The position numbers were made by a program, and so were the translations under genes. A stretch of 40,134 nt of DNA from NCBI GenBank assembly GCA_025360425.1, contig JANYCD010000077.1:1-40134 (forward strand), in the 5' to 3' direction. The notes beneath the pieces are model-generated. The model worked only from the letters and a program-made list of their open reading frames with translations, made no database searches and was not told the DNA's origin. Source of the stretch: Sterolibacteriaceae bacterium. GTDB taxonomy: Bacteria > Pseudomonadota > Gammaproteobacteria > Burkholderiales > Rhodocyclaceae. Below are positions 14,598 to 24,811 of this stretch, in pieces (positions within the stretch are counted from its first letter, which is position 1; each line of letters begins with the position of its first letter).

Positions 14598-16040
14598 GTG
14601 AAGAAAATCCTGACTATCCTGCTATTGGCACTCTTTCCGGCCATTCCACCTGTATGGGCCGACGGCTTGCCCGATCTGGGAGAGTCCGCTCGCGCCGACT
14701 TGTCGCCGCAGATGGAACGCCGCATCGGCGAAAAGGCGATGCAGGAAATTCGCGCCAAGGAACCCAGTTATCTCGATGACCCCGAGCTGACCGATTACCT
14801 CGATCGCCTGACGCATCGGCTGATCGCGGCCAGTGACGATCCGGGACAGGAAACATCAACCTTTGTCTTGCGCGATCCGACGCTGAATGCCTTTGCCATG
14901 CCCGGCGGCTTTATCGGCGTGCATACCGGGCTGATTGTCGCTACCCAGTCTGAGTCGGAATTGGCCAGCGTCCTTGCGCACGAAAGCGCACACGTCACAC
15001 AACATCATCTGGCGCGACAAATCAATACGCAGAGTCAGGCGCAGATGATTACCCTGCTGTCGCTCGCAGTGGCACTTCTTGCTACGCGTAGCAACTCCGA
15101 TCTGGCCCAGGGCGCCCTGATCGGTGGCCAGGCAGCGGGGGTTCAGACTCAGCTCAATTACTCCCGCGATTTTGAGCGTGAAGCGGATCGGCTGGGAATG
15201 CAACGTCTTGAACGCGCCGGATTTGATGTCCGCGCCATGGGAAGTTTTTTCCAGCGACTGGACAAATATGGTCGTCTCTACGACAACAGTGCTCCTGCCT
15301 ACCTGCGCACTCACCCGCTGACCACCGAACGCATCGCCGACATGGAAAATCGCATCCAGTCACGGCCCTACAGGCAGGTGGCGGATTCCCTGGACTTTCT
15401 GCTGATTCGTGCCAAATTACGCTCGCAAGAGGGGGCACCGCAGGATGCGGTAACCGATTTCGAGACCCAATTGAAGGAAGGCAAGTTTTCCTCTGAAGCG
15501 CCAACCCGTTATGGTTTGGTTCAAGCGCAAATGCGCGCGAGAAACTATGCGGCGGCGGACAGGGAGATGCAGGCCCTGCGTCGGTTGAAGCTGGCGTCGC
15601 CCATGTTCGAAACAGCGGCTGCCGAAATTCAGTTCAGGCTCGGTAACGCCAGTGAGGCGAACAGACTATTGAAAGTCGCACACACCAGCTATCCCCATCA
15701 GCGTGCCATTACCTACGCTCTGGTCGAAACGCAGCTGGACAGCAAGCTGGCCAGCGATGCACTCCAAGCGACAATCAGCGACCTGCAGAGCAACCCGGCG
15801 GATGCCAGAATGCATGCGCTACAGGCAAAAGCCTATGCGCAATTGGGTCGAATTCTTGCGCAGCATCGTGCCCAGGCAGAGGCCTATGTCGGAGAGGGGC
15901 AGTTGCCTTCTGCGATCGAGCAACTGCATCTTGCCCAAAAGGCACCCGATGGTGATTTTTACGAGCACTCCCAAGTTGACGCCCGTTTGCGCGAACTCAT
16001 GGCAGTTCAAGCAGAGGAATTGAAATCCGAACGACGATGA
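14598..16040 (+). CDS. bepA: Periplasmic M48 metalloprotease with TPR domain (BepA-like)
   Basis: 480 residues from GTG 14598, which places a Sec signal peptide at the start (VKKILTILLLALFPAIPPVWA). An open frame extends 54 codons further upstream but overlaps moaC and lacks a signal. The M48 domain has HESAH (H128, E129, H132) and the third zinc ligand in FEREADRLG (about E194). MPGG near 101-104 is also conserved in BepA. The C-terminal half is a TPR-like helical repeat region (about 270-470). BepA (YfgC) degrades stalled outer-membrane proteins such as LptD and assists assembly at the BAM complex. It fits beside the LPS transport genes lptFG found later in this window. Confidence 0.9.
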   Translation: MKKILTILLLALFPAIPPVWADGLPDLGESARADLSPQMERRIGEKAMQEIRAKEPSYLDDPELTDYLDRLTHRLIAASDDPGQETSTFVLRDPTLNAFAMPGGFIGVHTGLIVATQSESELASVLAHESAHVTQHHLARQINTQSQAQMITLLSLAVALLATRSNSDLAQGALIGGQAAGVQTQLNYSRDFEREADRLGMQRLERAGFDVRAMGSFFQRLDKYGRLYDNSAPAYLRTHPLTTERIADMENRIQSRPYRQVADSLDFLLIRAKLRSQEGAPQDAVTDFETQLKEGKFSSEAPTRYGLVQAQMRARNYAAADREMQALRRLKLASPMFETAAAEIQFRLGNASEANRLLKVAHTSYPHQRAITYALVETQLDSKLASDALQATISDLQSNPADARMHALQAKAYAQLGRILAQHRAQAEAYVGEGQLPSAIEQLHLAQKAPDGDFYEHSQVDARLRELMAVQAEELKSERR

Positions 16041-16053
16041 ACTTGCTGCTCGC

Positions 16054-16059
16054 TATAAT
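16054..16059 (+). promoter_or_regulatory. Candidate -10 element before tusA-like gene
   Basis: A perfect TATAAT lies 29 nt before the GTG start of the tusA-like gene, giving a short leader that includes its AGGAG ribosome site. No good -35 hexamer is visible at 16-18 bases upstream, so activity would depend on other contacts. Confidence 0.45.
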
Positions 16060-16088
16060 TGCATCAACCGACCTCCAGGAGCGAAAAA

Positions 16089-16316
16089 GTGAACTTCACC
16101 CGTGAACTTGATGCGCGCGGCCTTAAATGCCCGCTGCCAATTCTGCGCGCCAAGAAACTCCTGAACGAAATGAAGTCGGGCGACGTGCTGCGCATTTTTA
16201 CCACCGACCCGGGCTCGCACAAGGATTTTCAGGCTTTTTCCCGGCAGACTGGCCACGAACTTTTGTCGAGCACGCAGAACGACAAAGAATTCGAATTCGC
16301 CCTGAAACGCAAGTAA
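16089..16316 (+). CDS. tusA: TusA/SirA-family sulfur-carrier protein
   Basis: 75 residues from GTG 16089, chosen because AGGAG (16076-16080) sits at proper distance. The family signature is LDARGLKCPLPILRAKK, with active-site C14 in the CPxP motif. Such proteins carry persulfide sulfur for tRNA thiolation, molybdenum cofactor sulfuration or sulfur oxidation. The gene stands alone between bepA and convergent valS, without dsr or tusBCD genes, so the specific pathway cannot be read from context. Confidence 0.88.
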   Translation: MNFTRELDARGLKCPLPILRAKKLLNEMKSGDVLRIFTTDPGSHKDFQAFSRQTGHELLSSTQNDKEFEFALKRK

Positions 16317-16321
16317 GCGTT

Positions 16322-19252
16322 CTATCCCAGCCGGGTCAGTTGTGAATTGAGTTTGTCACCCAGGGCTCCGAAGGCATTCAAGCGTTCCTGTTCCTGAGCC
16401 ACCACCTCTGCTGGTGCGCGTTCCACAAAACTTGGCATCGCAAGTTTCTTCTGGGCCTTGACGATCTCTCCTTCGACGCGTGCGATCTCCTTTGCAAGCC
16501 GCAGTTTTTCCGCAGCAACGTCGATTTCGATCGTCAGCATCAGACGATACTCACCGGCGATCTGGACCGGTGCATCGGACTCCGGCAGGTTTTCTCCGGT
16601 AGCAGTGACTTCCGAAAGTTTGGCCAGCGCAGCAAGATAAGGTGCGTATATCTTGATTGCTTCGGCATCGCCCGCAGCGATGAGCGGTACCTTTAGCGCC
16701 GGTGAAATGCTCATCTCGCCACGAAGGCTGCGGCAGGCGTTGATCATCTGCTTCAGCATGGCTACCCAGGTTTCAGCCTTTTCATCGCAACGCGACAGGT
16801 CAGCCTTGGGGTAGGCCTGGGTCATGATGGATTCACCGCCATCTCCCTTGGCTCTCCCTGCCAGTGGTGCGACGGTCTGCCATAGTTCCTCAGTGATGAA
16901 GGGGATCAGCGGATGGGCCAAGCGTAGTACCGTCTCCAGCACGCGCAGCAGGGTGCGGCGGGTGGCGCGTTGTTGTGCGTCTGTGCCGGTCTGGAGTTGA
17001 ACTTTTGCCAGCTCGACATACCAGTCGCAATACTCGTCCCAAACGAATTCATAAATCGCCTTGGCCAGCAGGTCAAAGCGATAGTCGGCGTAATGCTTGT
17101 CGACTTCAGCCTCGGTCTTTTGCAAAAGGCTCACGATCCAGCGATCCACCGGCGAGAAGTCGAGGGAGGCGCCATTGCAGGCGTCGGCGCCGTGTGACGC
17201 TATGCCGCAGTCCTTGCCTTCGCAATTCATCAGGACGAAGCGTGTGGCGTTCCACAGCTTGTTGCAGAAATTGCGATAGCCCTCACAGCGGTTCATGTCG
17301 AACTTGATGTCGCGTCCCGGGCTGGCCAGCGATGCGAAGGTGAAGCGCAGCGCATCGGTGCCGAAGCAGGGAATGCCATCGGGGAATTCGCGCCGGGTAC
17401 GCTTTTCGATCTTCGGCGCCTGCCGTGGATCCATCAATCCGGTAGTGCGCTTCTTGACCAGCTCGTCAAGCGAAATGCCATCGATCAGATCAATCGGATC
17501 GAGCACGTTGCCCTTCGACTTGCTCATTTTCTGGCCTTCCGCATCGCGGATCAGGCCGTGGATATAGACGTGTTTGAACGGAATTTTCCCGGTGATGTGC
17601 TTGGTCATCATCACCATGCGCGCGACCCAGAAAAAGATGATGTCGAAGCCGGTGACCAGTACCGTCGAAGGGAGGTAGAGGTCGAGTTCGGTATTCGATT
17701 TGGCGGGATATTCCGGTGTCCAGTCGAGAGTAGAGAAGGGCCACAACGCAGAGGAATACCAGGTGTCGAGCACGTCGTCGTCGCGCTTGAGGTGGCCTGT
17801 ATAGCCATCTTTTGCAGCAAGTGCTTTTGCTTCTATGTCGTCATGTGCGACATAGAAGCGACCATCGTCGGAGTACCAGGCCGGGATTTGGTGGCCCCAC
17901 CAGAGTTGACGCGAAATGCACCAGTCCTGAATGTTGTTGAGCCACTGATTGTAGGTATTCACCCAGTTCTCGGGCACGAACTTGATCTCGCCTGAGGCCA
18001 CGATTTCAAGTGCTTCCGCTGCGATGGATTTGCCGTTGGTGCTGGGCTTGCTCATGGCAACAAACCACTGGTCGGTGAGCATGGGTTCGATCACTACGCC
18101 GGTGCGGTCGCCGCGTGGCACAGTGAGTTTGTGTGGCTTGACGCTATCGAGCAAGCCAGAAGCTTCGAGGTCGGCGACGATCAATTTACGCGCTTCAAAA
18201 CGGTCTTTGTCTTGATAGCTTTCCGGAATCCCCAGGTCGTCAGCGAGTGACTGATTACCAAATGTACCTACCTTGCCGCACTCCGGACGTTCGGCTACAA
18301 AATCGAACACACGCTCTCCGCCGGCCGGCATTCGATTATCAATAATTCTGCCATCCAGTCTGAGAATATTGATTGGTTTCAAGTTGTGCCGTTGTCCGAC
18401 CGTATAGTCATTGAAGTCATGCGCTGGCGTCACTTTGACAACGCCAGTACCAAACTCTTTATCAACGTAGTCGTCAGCAATGATCGGAATTTCGCGGTTG
18501 CAAAGCGGAAGGATGACGTTCTTGCCAATCAGATGCTGGTAGCGCTCGTCCTCTGGATGCACCATTACCGCGACGTCGCCCAGCATGGTTTCCGGCCGCG
18601 TGGTCGCCACTGTCAAATGTCCGCTGCCGTCCGCTAGCGGATAGCGAATGTGCCACATGAAGCCATCTTCCTCGGTGGTCACCACTTCCAGGTCCGAAAC
18701 CGCCGTGCCCAGCACCGGGTCCCAGTTCACCAGGCGTTTGCCGCGATAGATCAACCCTTCGTTGTAGAGACGGACGAAGGTTTCGGTGACGGTCGTCGAC
18801 AGCCCCGCGTCCATGGTGAAGCGTTCCCGCGTCCAGTCGCAGGAGGAACCGAGGCGACGCATCTGACGCGTGATGGTGGAACCGGAGTGTTCTTTCCACT
18901 CCCACACTTTTTCGAGGAATTTTTCGCGGCCGAGATCGTGGCGGGAAACGCCTTGTGCATCGAGTTGGCGTTCCACCACGATCTGCGTGGCGATGCCGGC
19001 GTGGTCGGTGCCGGGTTGCCACAGCGTGTTGTCGCCGCGCATGCGGTGATAGCGCGTCAGCGCGTCCATCAGCGTCTGGTTGAAGCCATGGCCCATGTGC
19101 AGCGTGCCCGTTACGTTGGGCGGCGGCAGCAGGATGCAGAAATTGTCCGGTTTTGATGCGTCGGTACCGGCGGCGAAATAGCCGCGCGATTCCCAGACGG
19201 GATACCAGTGCCGCTCAACGTCGGCGGGCTCGAAGCTTTTGGCGAGTTCCAT
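16322..19252 (-). CDS. valS: Valyl-tRNA synthetase
   Basis: 976 residues from ATG 19252 ([20 protein letters not shown]), close to E. coli ValS (951). Class I motifs are both present: [13 protein letters not shown] (HIGH signature, about 46-58) and [12 protein letters not shown] (KMSKS). The editing (CP1) domain lies between them with [10 protein letters not shown]. The C-terminus is the coiled-coil tRNA-binding arm (about 900-976, rich in Lys, Glu and Ala). The frame extends another 43 codons upstream but without homology. It charges tRNA-Val in the cytoplasm. It is downstream of holC in the common pepA-holC-valS order, here with a small gene inserted. Confidence 0.98.
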   Translation of the reverse strand: MELAKSFEPADVERHWYPVWESRGYFAAGTDASKPDNFCILLPPPNVTGTLHMGHGFNQTLMDALTRYHRMRGDNTLWQPGTDHAGIATQIVVERQLDAQGVSRHDLGREKFLEKVWEWKEHSGSTITRQMRRLGSSCDWTRERFTMDAGLSTTVTETFVRLYNEGLIYRGKRLVNWDPVLGTAVSDLEVVTTEEDGFMWHIRYPLADGSGHLTVATTRPETMLGDVAVMVHPEDERYQHLIGKNVILPLCNREIPIIADDYVDKEFGTGVVKVTPAHDFNDYTVGQRHNLKPINILRLDGRIIDNRMPAGGERVFDFVAERPECGKVGTFGNQSLADDLGIPESYQDKDRFEARKLIVADLEASGLLDSVKPHKLTVPRGDRTGVVIEPMLTDQWFVAMSKPSTNGKSIAAEALEIVASGEIKFVPENWVNTYNQWLNNIQDWCISRQLWWGHQIPAWYSDDGRFYVAHDDIEAKALAAKDGYTGHLKRDDDVLDTWYSSALWPFSTLDWTPEYPAKSNTELDLYLPSTVLVTGFDIIFFWVARMVMMTKHITGKIPFKHVYIHGLIRDAEGQKMSKSKGNVLDPIDLIDGISLDELVKKRTTGLMDPRQAPKIEKRTRREFPDGIPCFGTDALRFTFASLASPGRDIKFDMNRCEGYRNFCNKLWNATRFVLMNCEGKDCGIASHGADACNGASLDFSPVDRWIVSLLQKTEAEVDKHYADYRFDLLAKAIYEFVWDEYCDWYVELAKVQLQTGTDAQQRATRRTLLRVLETVLRLAHPLIPFITEELWQTVAPLAGRAKGDGGESIMTQAYPKADLSRCDEKAETWVAMLKQMINACRSLRGEMSISPALKVPLIAAGDAEAIKIYAPYLAALAKLSEVTATGENLPESDAPVQIAGEYRLMLTIEIDVAAEKLRLAKEIARVEGEIVKAQKKLAMPSFVERAPAEVVAQEQERLNAFGALGDKLNSQLTRLG

Positions 19253-19307
19253 GGGGGATGCGGGAAGCGCGAGGATTCGCGGAAAGCCGCGAATTATACC
19301 GGAGCAC

Positions 19308-19682
19308 TTACTCCGATTTGGAGCCTGATTCCAGCGTGCTCTTGAGTCGGGGCAGAAGTTCGAGGCGGGCCTGGGCCGCAACCTGGCTGATCATTTGGTC
19401 GGAGAGACCATCAAGTACACGCAGCACGGCTTCGGGCAATTTTTCGTCGAGCCATGCTTCCAGTTCGCGGGCGAGCGCGGCGCGCATCTCTGCCTGGATA
19501 TCCGGTGCGGATTCCGCAGATTCCGCAATGTTTCCTGTCTGTAAATCGACCACCTCGGTCAGCACGGGGATATCCTCGTCGCCCTGCATCTGTCCGGCGG
19601 GCAGCGCCCGGTGGCGGTTGATCAGTGCATCGACCTGGTTAATGACGTCGCGTTCGCTCAATTCAGATGCCTCCGGATACAT
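19308..19682 (-). CDS. Small acidic hypothetical protein between holC and valS
   Basis: 124 residues from ATG 19682 ([24 protein letters not shown]). It overlaps the 3' end of holC by 20 nt. It is acidic, with a central low-complexity part and a C-terminal amphipathic helical half ([32 protein letters not shown]). No motif or signal peptide. An equivalent small gene is common between holC and valS in betaproteobacteria (DUF2486-like, as far as I recall). Function unknown. The longer open frame upstream lies in holC and is not credible. Confidence 0.75.
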   Translation of the reverse strand: MYPEASELSERDVINQVDALINRHRALPAGQMQGDEDIPVLTEVVDLQTGNIAESAESAPDIQAEMRAALARELEAWLDEKLPEAVLRVLDGLSDQMISQVAAQARLELLPRLKSTLESGSKSE

Positions 19683-20088
19683 CCCGGTTATGTAACTCGT
19701 AGCCTCGCTCGCGATAGAAACGGTAGCGATCACGTGCGTGGATTTTGTCGGACTCATCGGTACTGACAATCTCCACCAATTCTTCGAAACGAGAAAATTC
19801 AGCAGGGACCTCGTTGCTAAGGTTAAGCAGGCGCTGATCCCGTACCAGTGAATCAAGACGTTCGGCAATCAGGATCGGAGTATCTGTCGCCAATGGCGAA
19901 TCTGCGCGGCAGTGGGGCAGAAATCCGGTGGCTGGTTGCAGCCACAACAGCCGGTCAAGGCGATCGGCGACGTCGCGCTGGGGTGCAAATGCCGTGGCCT
20001 GCTGTTTGGCCAAACAAATTTTCCCCAACCACTCTGCCGCCAGTTGCACCCGGTCGGCAGCGCCGTGAAAGAAGAAAATTCGCGTCAT
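19663..20088 (-). CDS. holC: DNA polymerase III chi subunit
   Basis: 141 residues, like E. coli HolC (147). The N-terminus MTRIFFFHGAADRVQLAAEWLGKICLAKQQ and the inner LDRLLWLQPATGFLPHC block match the chi family (hydrophobic beta1, conserved WL, W and FLPH). HolC links the clamp loader to single-strand binding protein at the replication fork. It overlaps pepA by 4 nt (ATGA) and is translationally coupled, the classic pepA-holC arrangement. Confidence 0.92.
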   Translation of the reverse strand: MTRIFFFHGAADRVQLAAEWLGKICLAKQQATAFAPQRDVADRLDRLLWLQPATGFLPHCRADSPLATDTPILIAERLDSLVRDQRLLNLSNEVPAEFSRFEELVEIVSTDESDKIHARDRYRFYRERGYELHNRDVSGGI

Positions 20089-21620
20089 GCCTTCTTCTTT
20101 TGGTTGCGGGATTTTTTGGCTTCGCGTTGCACTGCTTCGGTTCTACCTAACAGGAAATGAGTCAGCAATGGCACTGGTCGGCCGGTTGAGCCTTTTTTCT
20201 CGCCGCCGCGATAGGCGGTGCCGGCGACGTCCAGATGCGCCCACTCGAACTTGCTCGTATAACGAGCGAGGAAGCAGGCCGCAGTGATCGCACCGCCCAT
20301 GCGTGTACCGATATTTGCCATGTCGGCGAAATTACTTTTCAACTGCTCTTGGTAGTCGTCCCACAGTGGTAACTGCCAGGCCCGATCATAGGCATTCTGG
20401 CCGGCGTCCAGCAGTTCCCGCGCCAGACCGTCATTGTTGGCGAAGAGGCCGGAAACGACGCTGCCCAGCGCGACAACGCAGGCGCCGGTCAACGTTGCGA
20501 TATCGACCACACAATCGGGCGAAAAGCGCTCTACGTAGGTCAACGCATCGCACAAGATCAATCGTCCTTCCGCATCGGTATTGAGAATTTCGACAGTTTG
20601 TCCGGACATCGAGGTAACGACATCGCCCGGTTTGATGGCGCCGCCGCCGGGCATGTTCTCGGTTGTCGGCACCACGCCGATAACATTGAGTGGCAGCTTC
20701 ATCAACGCGGTGGCCTTCAGTGTGCCGAATACGCTGGCGGCACCAGACATGTCGTACTTCATCTCGTCCATTTCTGACGGTGGCTTGAGCGAAATGCCGC
20801 CGGTATCGAAGGTGACGCCCTTGCCGACCAGCACGATGGGTTTCGCGTCGGGCTTGCCACCCTGGTACTTGAGCACGATGAACTTGGGCGGCTGGCGCGA
20901 GCCCTGGGCCACAGCGAGCAAAGTGTTCATGCCCAGCTTTTCCATATCTGCGCGTTCAAGAACTTCAATACCAAGGCCGAATTCCTTGGCCAGGACTTGC
21001 GCCTGTTCGGCCAGATAGGTCGGCGTGCAGTAATTACCGGGCAGGTTGGCGAGATCCTTCATCAACTTTTGCCCATCCGCGATGGCCTGACCTTCAGCGA
21101 GAGCCAGTTCGGCGGCAGGCAACTCGGAGCGGCGAGCGACACAGAAAGTCAGCTTGCGCAACGGACGGCGAACATCTTCCTTTTTCGATTTGAGTTGATC
21201 GAAGCGATACAGTGTTTCCAGAGCAATGATGGTGGCCTGGCGGATGCGCCAGGTGACATCGCGCTTCTTGACTGGAAGTTCGGTGAGGAAGATCGTGCCG
21301 TCGAATCCCCCGGTTTCATTGAGAGTGCGTACCGCAGTGGCAATGGCGTTGCGGTACTCCTTTTCGCGAAACTCCTTTTCCTTGCCCAGACCGACCAGCA
21401 AAACGCGATCGGAAAGAGTGCCCGGAACATTGTGCAAAAGGAGGGTAGAGCCAGCTTTGCCTTCCATGTCGCCGCGACGCACAAGGTCACTCAGATACTG
21501 TTTCGCCGATTGGTCGATGACCTCGGCCGATTCGGAGAGTTTGCGTGGTTGAAATACGCCAACGACGATGCAGGCGCTGCGCTGCTTTTCCGGGCTGCCA
21601 CTCTTTATGCTAAATTCCAC
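20085..21620 (-). CDS. pepA: Leucyl aminopeptidase (M17)
   Basis: 511 residues (E. coli PepA 503). The catalytic domain carries VGKGVTFDTGGISLKP (metal/Lys site), NMPGGGAIKPGDV and the M17 signature NTDAEGRLILCDAL. The start is GTG 21620 (VEFSIKSG), preceded by GAGGAG on the minus strand. PepA is a cytosolic hexameric two-metal aminopeptidase; in E. coli it also binds DNA in Xer recombination and carAB control. It is divergent from lptF across a gap of about 100 bp. Confidence 0.97.
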   Translation of the reverse strand: MEFSIKSGSPEKQRSACIVVGVFQPRKLSESAEVIDQSAKQYLSDLVRRGDMEGKAGSTLLLHNVPGTLSDRVLLVGLGKEKEFREKEYRNAIATAVRTLNETGGFDGTIFLTELPVKKRDVTWRIRQATIIALETLYRFDQLKSKKEDVRRPLRKLTFCVARRSELPAAELALAEGQAIADGQKLMKDLANLPGNYCTPTYLAEQAQVLAKEFGLGIEVLERADMEKLGMNTLLAVAQGSRQPPKFIVLKYQGGKPDAKPIVLVGKGVTFDTGGISLKPPSEMDEMKYDMSGAASVFGTLKATALMKLPLNVIGVVPTTENMPGGGAIKPGDVVTSMSGQTVEILNTDAEGRLILCDALTYVERFSPDCVVDIATLTGACVVALGSVVSGLFANNDGLARELLDAGQNAYDRAWQLPLWDDYQEQLKSNFADMANIGTRMGGAITAACFLARYTSKFEWAHLDVAGTAYRGGEKKGSTGRPVPLLTHFLLGRTEAVQREAKKSRNQKKKA

Positions 21621-21719
21621 TCACCACTCCTCATTGTGTCGCTGGGAAAGTATTCGTTTCAGGGGTCCAAGAACTCCGGACGATTATCTCCCTTATTTTT
21701 GCCAAAAGTCAAAACATAG

Positions 21720-22799
21720 ATGATCTTCCAGCGCGCCTTGTTAAGGGAGTTTTCCCAATTGGCCATGGCGCTGTTTGTCGCGCTTTTCGCCATTCTGCTG
21801 ACCACGCAGCTGATTCGTTTGCTGGGTGAAGCGGCGGGTGGCAAATTGGCCTCCGAGGCGGTTGTCGCCTTGCTTGGTTTCAGCGCCCTGAATTACCTGC
21901 CCATCATCTTGTCGCTGACGTTGTTCGTCTCCATTCTGATGACGCTGTCGCGGTCGTACCGTGACTCGGAGATGGTGGTCTGGTTTGCCGCTGGCCTGCC
22001 ATTGACGGCATGGGTCAAGCCGGTGATGAAGTTCGCGTTGCCGCTGGTCATTGCAATAACAGTGCTGTCCTTGTTTTTGTCGCCGTGGGCGTTGATGAAA
22101 AGCGCCGAGTTTCGTCAACACATGGACAAGCGTGATGACGTTTCGCGGGTCACTCCCGGAGCGTTCAACGAGTCCGCCGGATCGGATCGCGTGTTTTTTG
22201 TTGAAGGAGCCGTTGGTGATGAAGGACGGGTTCGCAACATTTTTATCAGTTCCATGCAAAACGGCAGACTGGGGGTGATGGCCGCGGCCCAGGGGCATAC
22301 CGAATCGATGCCGAATGGGGATCGTTTTCTGGTGATGGAAAACGGGCGACGCTACGAGGGTATTCCCGGTTCGGCGGAATACCGGGTCATGGAGTTCCAA
22401 CGCTACGCGGTGCGCATCGAAGTGGCCGAACTGCGCGGCATCAGCGAGAGCCCGAACAACATGCCGCTGTGGGAACTGGTACGAGACCCCAAACCGGAGA
22501 ATCTGGGGGAGATCGTGTGGCGACTCGGGATTCCCATTGCCGCCATCAACCTCGCGTTGCTGGCAATTCCGCTGTCTTTCGTCAACCCGCGTGCGGGGCG
22601 GGCCAACAACCTGATATTCGCCATTCTCACCTTCATGATTTACAGCAACATGATCAGCGTCAGCCAGGCCTGGGTCAGGCAGCAACGGATTCCCTTTGAA
22701 GTGGGAATTTGGGCGGTTCATGTCTTGATGTTTGTGATTCTGCTGTTGCTGTTTTGGCGCCGTCTCGGCGTGTTTTCATGGAGTCGTCTGTGGCGCTGA
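21720..22799 (+). CDS. lptF: LPS export permease LptF
   Basis: 359 residues with six membrane helices: three near the N-terminus (about 12-33, 50-75, 98-122), a periplasmic beta-jellyroll domain (about 130-265) and three C-terminal helices. It opens with MIFQRALLREFSQLAMALF, typical of LptF. LptF and LptG form the inner-membrane ring that with LptB extracts LPS and passes it to LptC. It overlaps lptG. Divergence from pepA is widely conserved in proteobacteria. Confidence 0.96.
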   Translation: MIFQRALLREFSQLAMALFVALFAILLTTQLIRLLGEAAGGKLASEAVVALLGFSALNYLPIILSLTLFVSILMTLSRSYRDSEMVVWFAAGLPLTAWVKPVMKFALPLVIAITVLSLFLSPWALMKSAEFRQHMDKRDDVSRVTPGAFNESAGSDRVFFVEGAVGDEGRVRNIFISSMQNGRLGVMAAAQGHTESMPNGDRFLVMENGRRYEGIPGSAEYRVMEFQRYAVRIEVAELRGISESPNNMPLWELVRDPKPENLGEIVWRLGIPIAAINLALLAIPLSFVNPRAGRANNLIFAILTFMIYSNMISVSQAWVRQQRIPFEVGIWAVHVLMFVILLLLFWRRLGVFSWSRLWR

Positions 22800-23869
22800 A
22801 GATATACGAGCGCTATCTGGCGCGGGAAATCTATTCGGCGACCGCTTTGGTGTTGTTTGCCTTCCTGATGCTGTTTGCCTTCTTTGACCTGATCGGCGAG
22901 ATTCAGAATCTCGGACGCGGGGGTTATGAGCTTTACCACGCGGCGCTTTACATTCTGCTCACCATGCCGGGGCGAGTCTATGAATTGATTCCGATTGCCG
23001 TCCTGATCGGAACGCTTTATGCGCTGACCCTGCTGGCACGCCATTCAGAGATCACTGTGCTGCGCACATCGGGATTGTCCACCGGGGATCTGTTGAAAAC
23101 ACTTTCCAAGCTGGGAATGGTTTTTGTGGTGGTGACTTTTCTGATCGGTGAATATGTTGCCCCTCCGGCCGAGAAGACGGCGCAGGAGTTGCGGTTGCGG
23201 GCCATGAGTTCGATGGTGGCGCAGGAGTTTCGCTCGGGCCTTTGGGTCAAGGATGAGCATTCGTTTGTTAATGTTCGCAATGTCGAGCCCGACGCCACTC
23301 TTCGTGGTATTCGTTTCTATGAGTTTGACGATCAGTACCGCCTGCATTCCATCACTGAAGCGGAACGCGGGGACTATACGTCGCGCGAGGCGTGGCACCT
23401 GGTTTCGGTAGTGCGAACAGTGTTCGACGGCACGCACGCGCGGGTTGAAAATTTGCCGGAGATGACATGGAAATCTTCGCTGACGCCCGACCTGCTCTCG
23501 GTGATGCTGGTCGTCCCGGAGAAAATGTCGTTGATCAACCTTTACCTGTACGTTCGGCATCTGTCGGATAATCAGCAAAAAACCGACCGTTACGTGATCG
23601 CCGTCTGGAAAAAACTCATTTATCCACTCTCCGCGCTGGTGATGATGATTTTGGCCCTGCCATTTGCCTATTTGCAAAGTCGCATGGGTTCGACCAGTGT
23701 CAAGGTATTCACCGGCATCATGCTCGGCATTGGTTTCCACCTGCTGAACAGCTTGTTTTCGAATCTTGGCGTCATCAACAGCTGGACGCCGTTCTGGTCG
23801 GCGATCACGCCGAGCGCAATGTTCCTGGCGGGCGCGGCGGGAATGCTGTGGTGGGTTGAGCGGCGTTGA
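22790..23869 (+). CDS. lptG: LPS export permease LptG
   Basis: About 359 residues beginning VALKIYERYLAREIYSAT, the LptG-type start. Same architecture as LptF: N-terminal helices, periplasmic jellyroll (about 130-265) and C-terminal helices (LIYPLSALVMMILALPFAYLQSRMG). GTG 22790 is preferred because GGAG at 22780-22783 is well spaced; ATG 22778 would add four residues. Either start overlaps the end of lptF, so the two are translationally coupled, as expected for equal amounts in the LptB2FG complex. Confidence 0.96.
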   Translation: MALKIYERYLAREIYSATALVLFAFLMLFAFFDLIGEIQNLGRGGYELYHAALYILLTMPGRVYELIPIAVLIGTLYALTLLARHSEITVLRTSGLSTGDLLKTLSKLGMVFVVVTFLIGEYVAPPAEKTAQELRLRAMSSMVAQEFRSGLWVKDEHSFVNVRNVEPDATLRGIRFYEFDDQYRLHSITEAERGDYTSREAWHLVSVVRTVFDGTHARVENLPEMTWKSSLTPDLLSVMLVVPEKMSLINLYLYVRHLSDNQQKTDRYVIAVWKKLIYPLSALVMMILALPFAYLQSRMGSTSVKVFTGIMLGIGFHLLNSLFSNLGVINSWTPFWSAITPSAMFLAGAAGMLWWVERR

Positions 23870-24283
23870 TTAGACCGAAATGATACGGGTACCGGCCAGG
23901 CGGTCGTGCAGGAATTGACTGTCGCGGTCGAAAATTGCCCAGATCAGGCCCACTCCGTAAAGCAGCAGACTCGGCCACGTAAGCAAATAACGCAGCCAGA
24001 GCTGGTTACAGGCTGGCGCTGATCCATCTACTGATACCAGCTTCAGTTTCCATGTCTGCATGGCCAGCGTTTGCCCACCATGGCGCCAGTACCAGAGGAA
24101 GTAAAGCGCCAGAACTGCAAATACATGTGCGAACAATATCGGACCCGGCAGAACGATATGCCAGATGACCGCGAGTGGTAGGTAGGGCAACAGAAATGTT
24201 GCCGCTAATACGCCAATTTGCAGCAATGCTTCATACAGCATGCTGGCAAGTCTGCGACGAATGCCGGGGAGAACACTATTCAC
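23870..24283 (-). CDS. RDD family membrane protein
   Basis: 137 residues. The RDD signature appears as PGIRRRLASMLYEALLQIG near the N-terminus, followed by three or four hydrophobic segments (about 20-38, 41-65, 104-125). RDD proteins are small inner-membrane proteins, some linked to ion exchange; function here is unknown. It is the last gene of a leftward set beginning with the sigma factor at 25158-25721, and its stop codon abuts that of lptG. Confidence 0.83.
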   Translation of the reverse strand: MNSVLPGIRRRLASMLYEALLQIGVLAATFLLPYLPLAVIWHIVLPGPILFAHVFAVLALYFLWYWRHGGQTLAMQTWKLKLVSVDGSAPACNQLWLRYLLTWPSLLLYGVGLIWAIFDRDSQFLHDRLAGTRIISV

Positions 24284-24289
24284 GCGCTG

Positions 24290-24811
24290 CTATGGCGTTG
24301 CTGGCGCGGCAAGTGTATTTGGCGCGGGACTGATCGGAGTGACGGGCTTCGGCTGAAGGGGCAACGGCCGTGATTTGCTGGCTGGGTCGGTGATCTTGCG
24401 CTTGCGTGCAGCCTGTTTCAGCTTGAGCTTTTCGCCATCGGAAAGCTTGTCGTACTCCTGCCATTTTTGTTTGACGGCCTCGCGCTTTTCGGGCGGAGCA
24501 CGTCGCAGTGCCATGTATTTTTCACGGGCAACGCGTCGTTCTTCAGGGGTCAGAGCCGCCCAGTCTTTCATGTTCCGCTGCACGCGCTGCTGTTCTTCCG
24601 GCTTCATGGTCGGATAGTGATCTGCAATAACGAGCCACTTCTTGCGACGGAAGTTTTCCATCGCACCCCATTCGCCAGAAAGCGGCGCGAGCGCTTGCTG
24701 CTGCTGCGGGTTCAACTCAGACCACGTTGGCTGGGCAGTGGGTACTCCGGCGTAGGAGCGTGATATCAGCAGCAGCGCTACTGTGATGAAGATGAAGAGC
24801 GATCGAGCCAT
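24290..24811 (-). CDS. DUF3106 exported helical protein
   Basis: 173 residues. Residues 1-21 are a signal peptide (MARSLFIFITVALLLISRSYA). The mature part is highly charged and helical, with repeated short motifs of the form L/M-x-P-E-E-x-Q/R-R (LNPQQQQAL, MKPEEQQRVQRNM, LTPEERRVAREKY, LSDGEKLKLKQ), followed by a Pro/Ala-rich tail (about 140-173). This matches DUF3106, as I recall it, and in style resembles periplasmic Spy/CpxP/ZraP-type proteins. It overlaps the upstream DUF3619-like gene by 34 nt. Confidence 0.85.
   Translation of the reverse strand: MARSLFIFITVALLLISRSYAGVPTAQPTWSELNPQQQQALAPLSGEWGAMENFRRKKWLVIADHYPTMKPEEQQRVQRNMKDWAALTPEERRVAREKYMALRRAPPEKREAVKQKWQEYDKLSDGEKLKLKQAARKRKITDPASKSRPLPLQPKPVTPISPAPNTLAAPATP

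Noticed and set aside
21741-22721. 326-residue open frame on - strand
   Set aside because: Antisense to lptF; composition (many His, Gln, Arg) is typical of a shadow frame.
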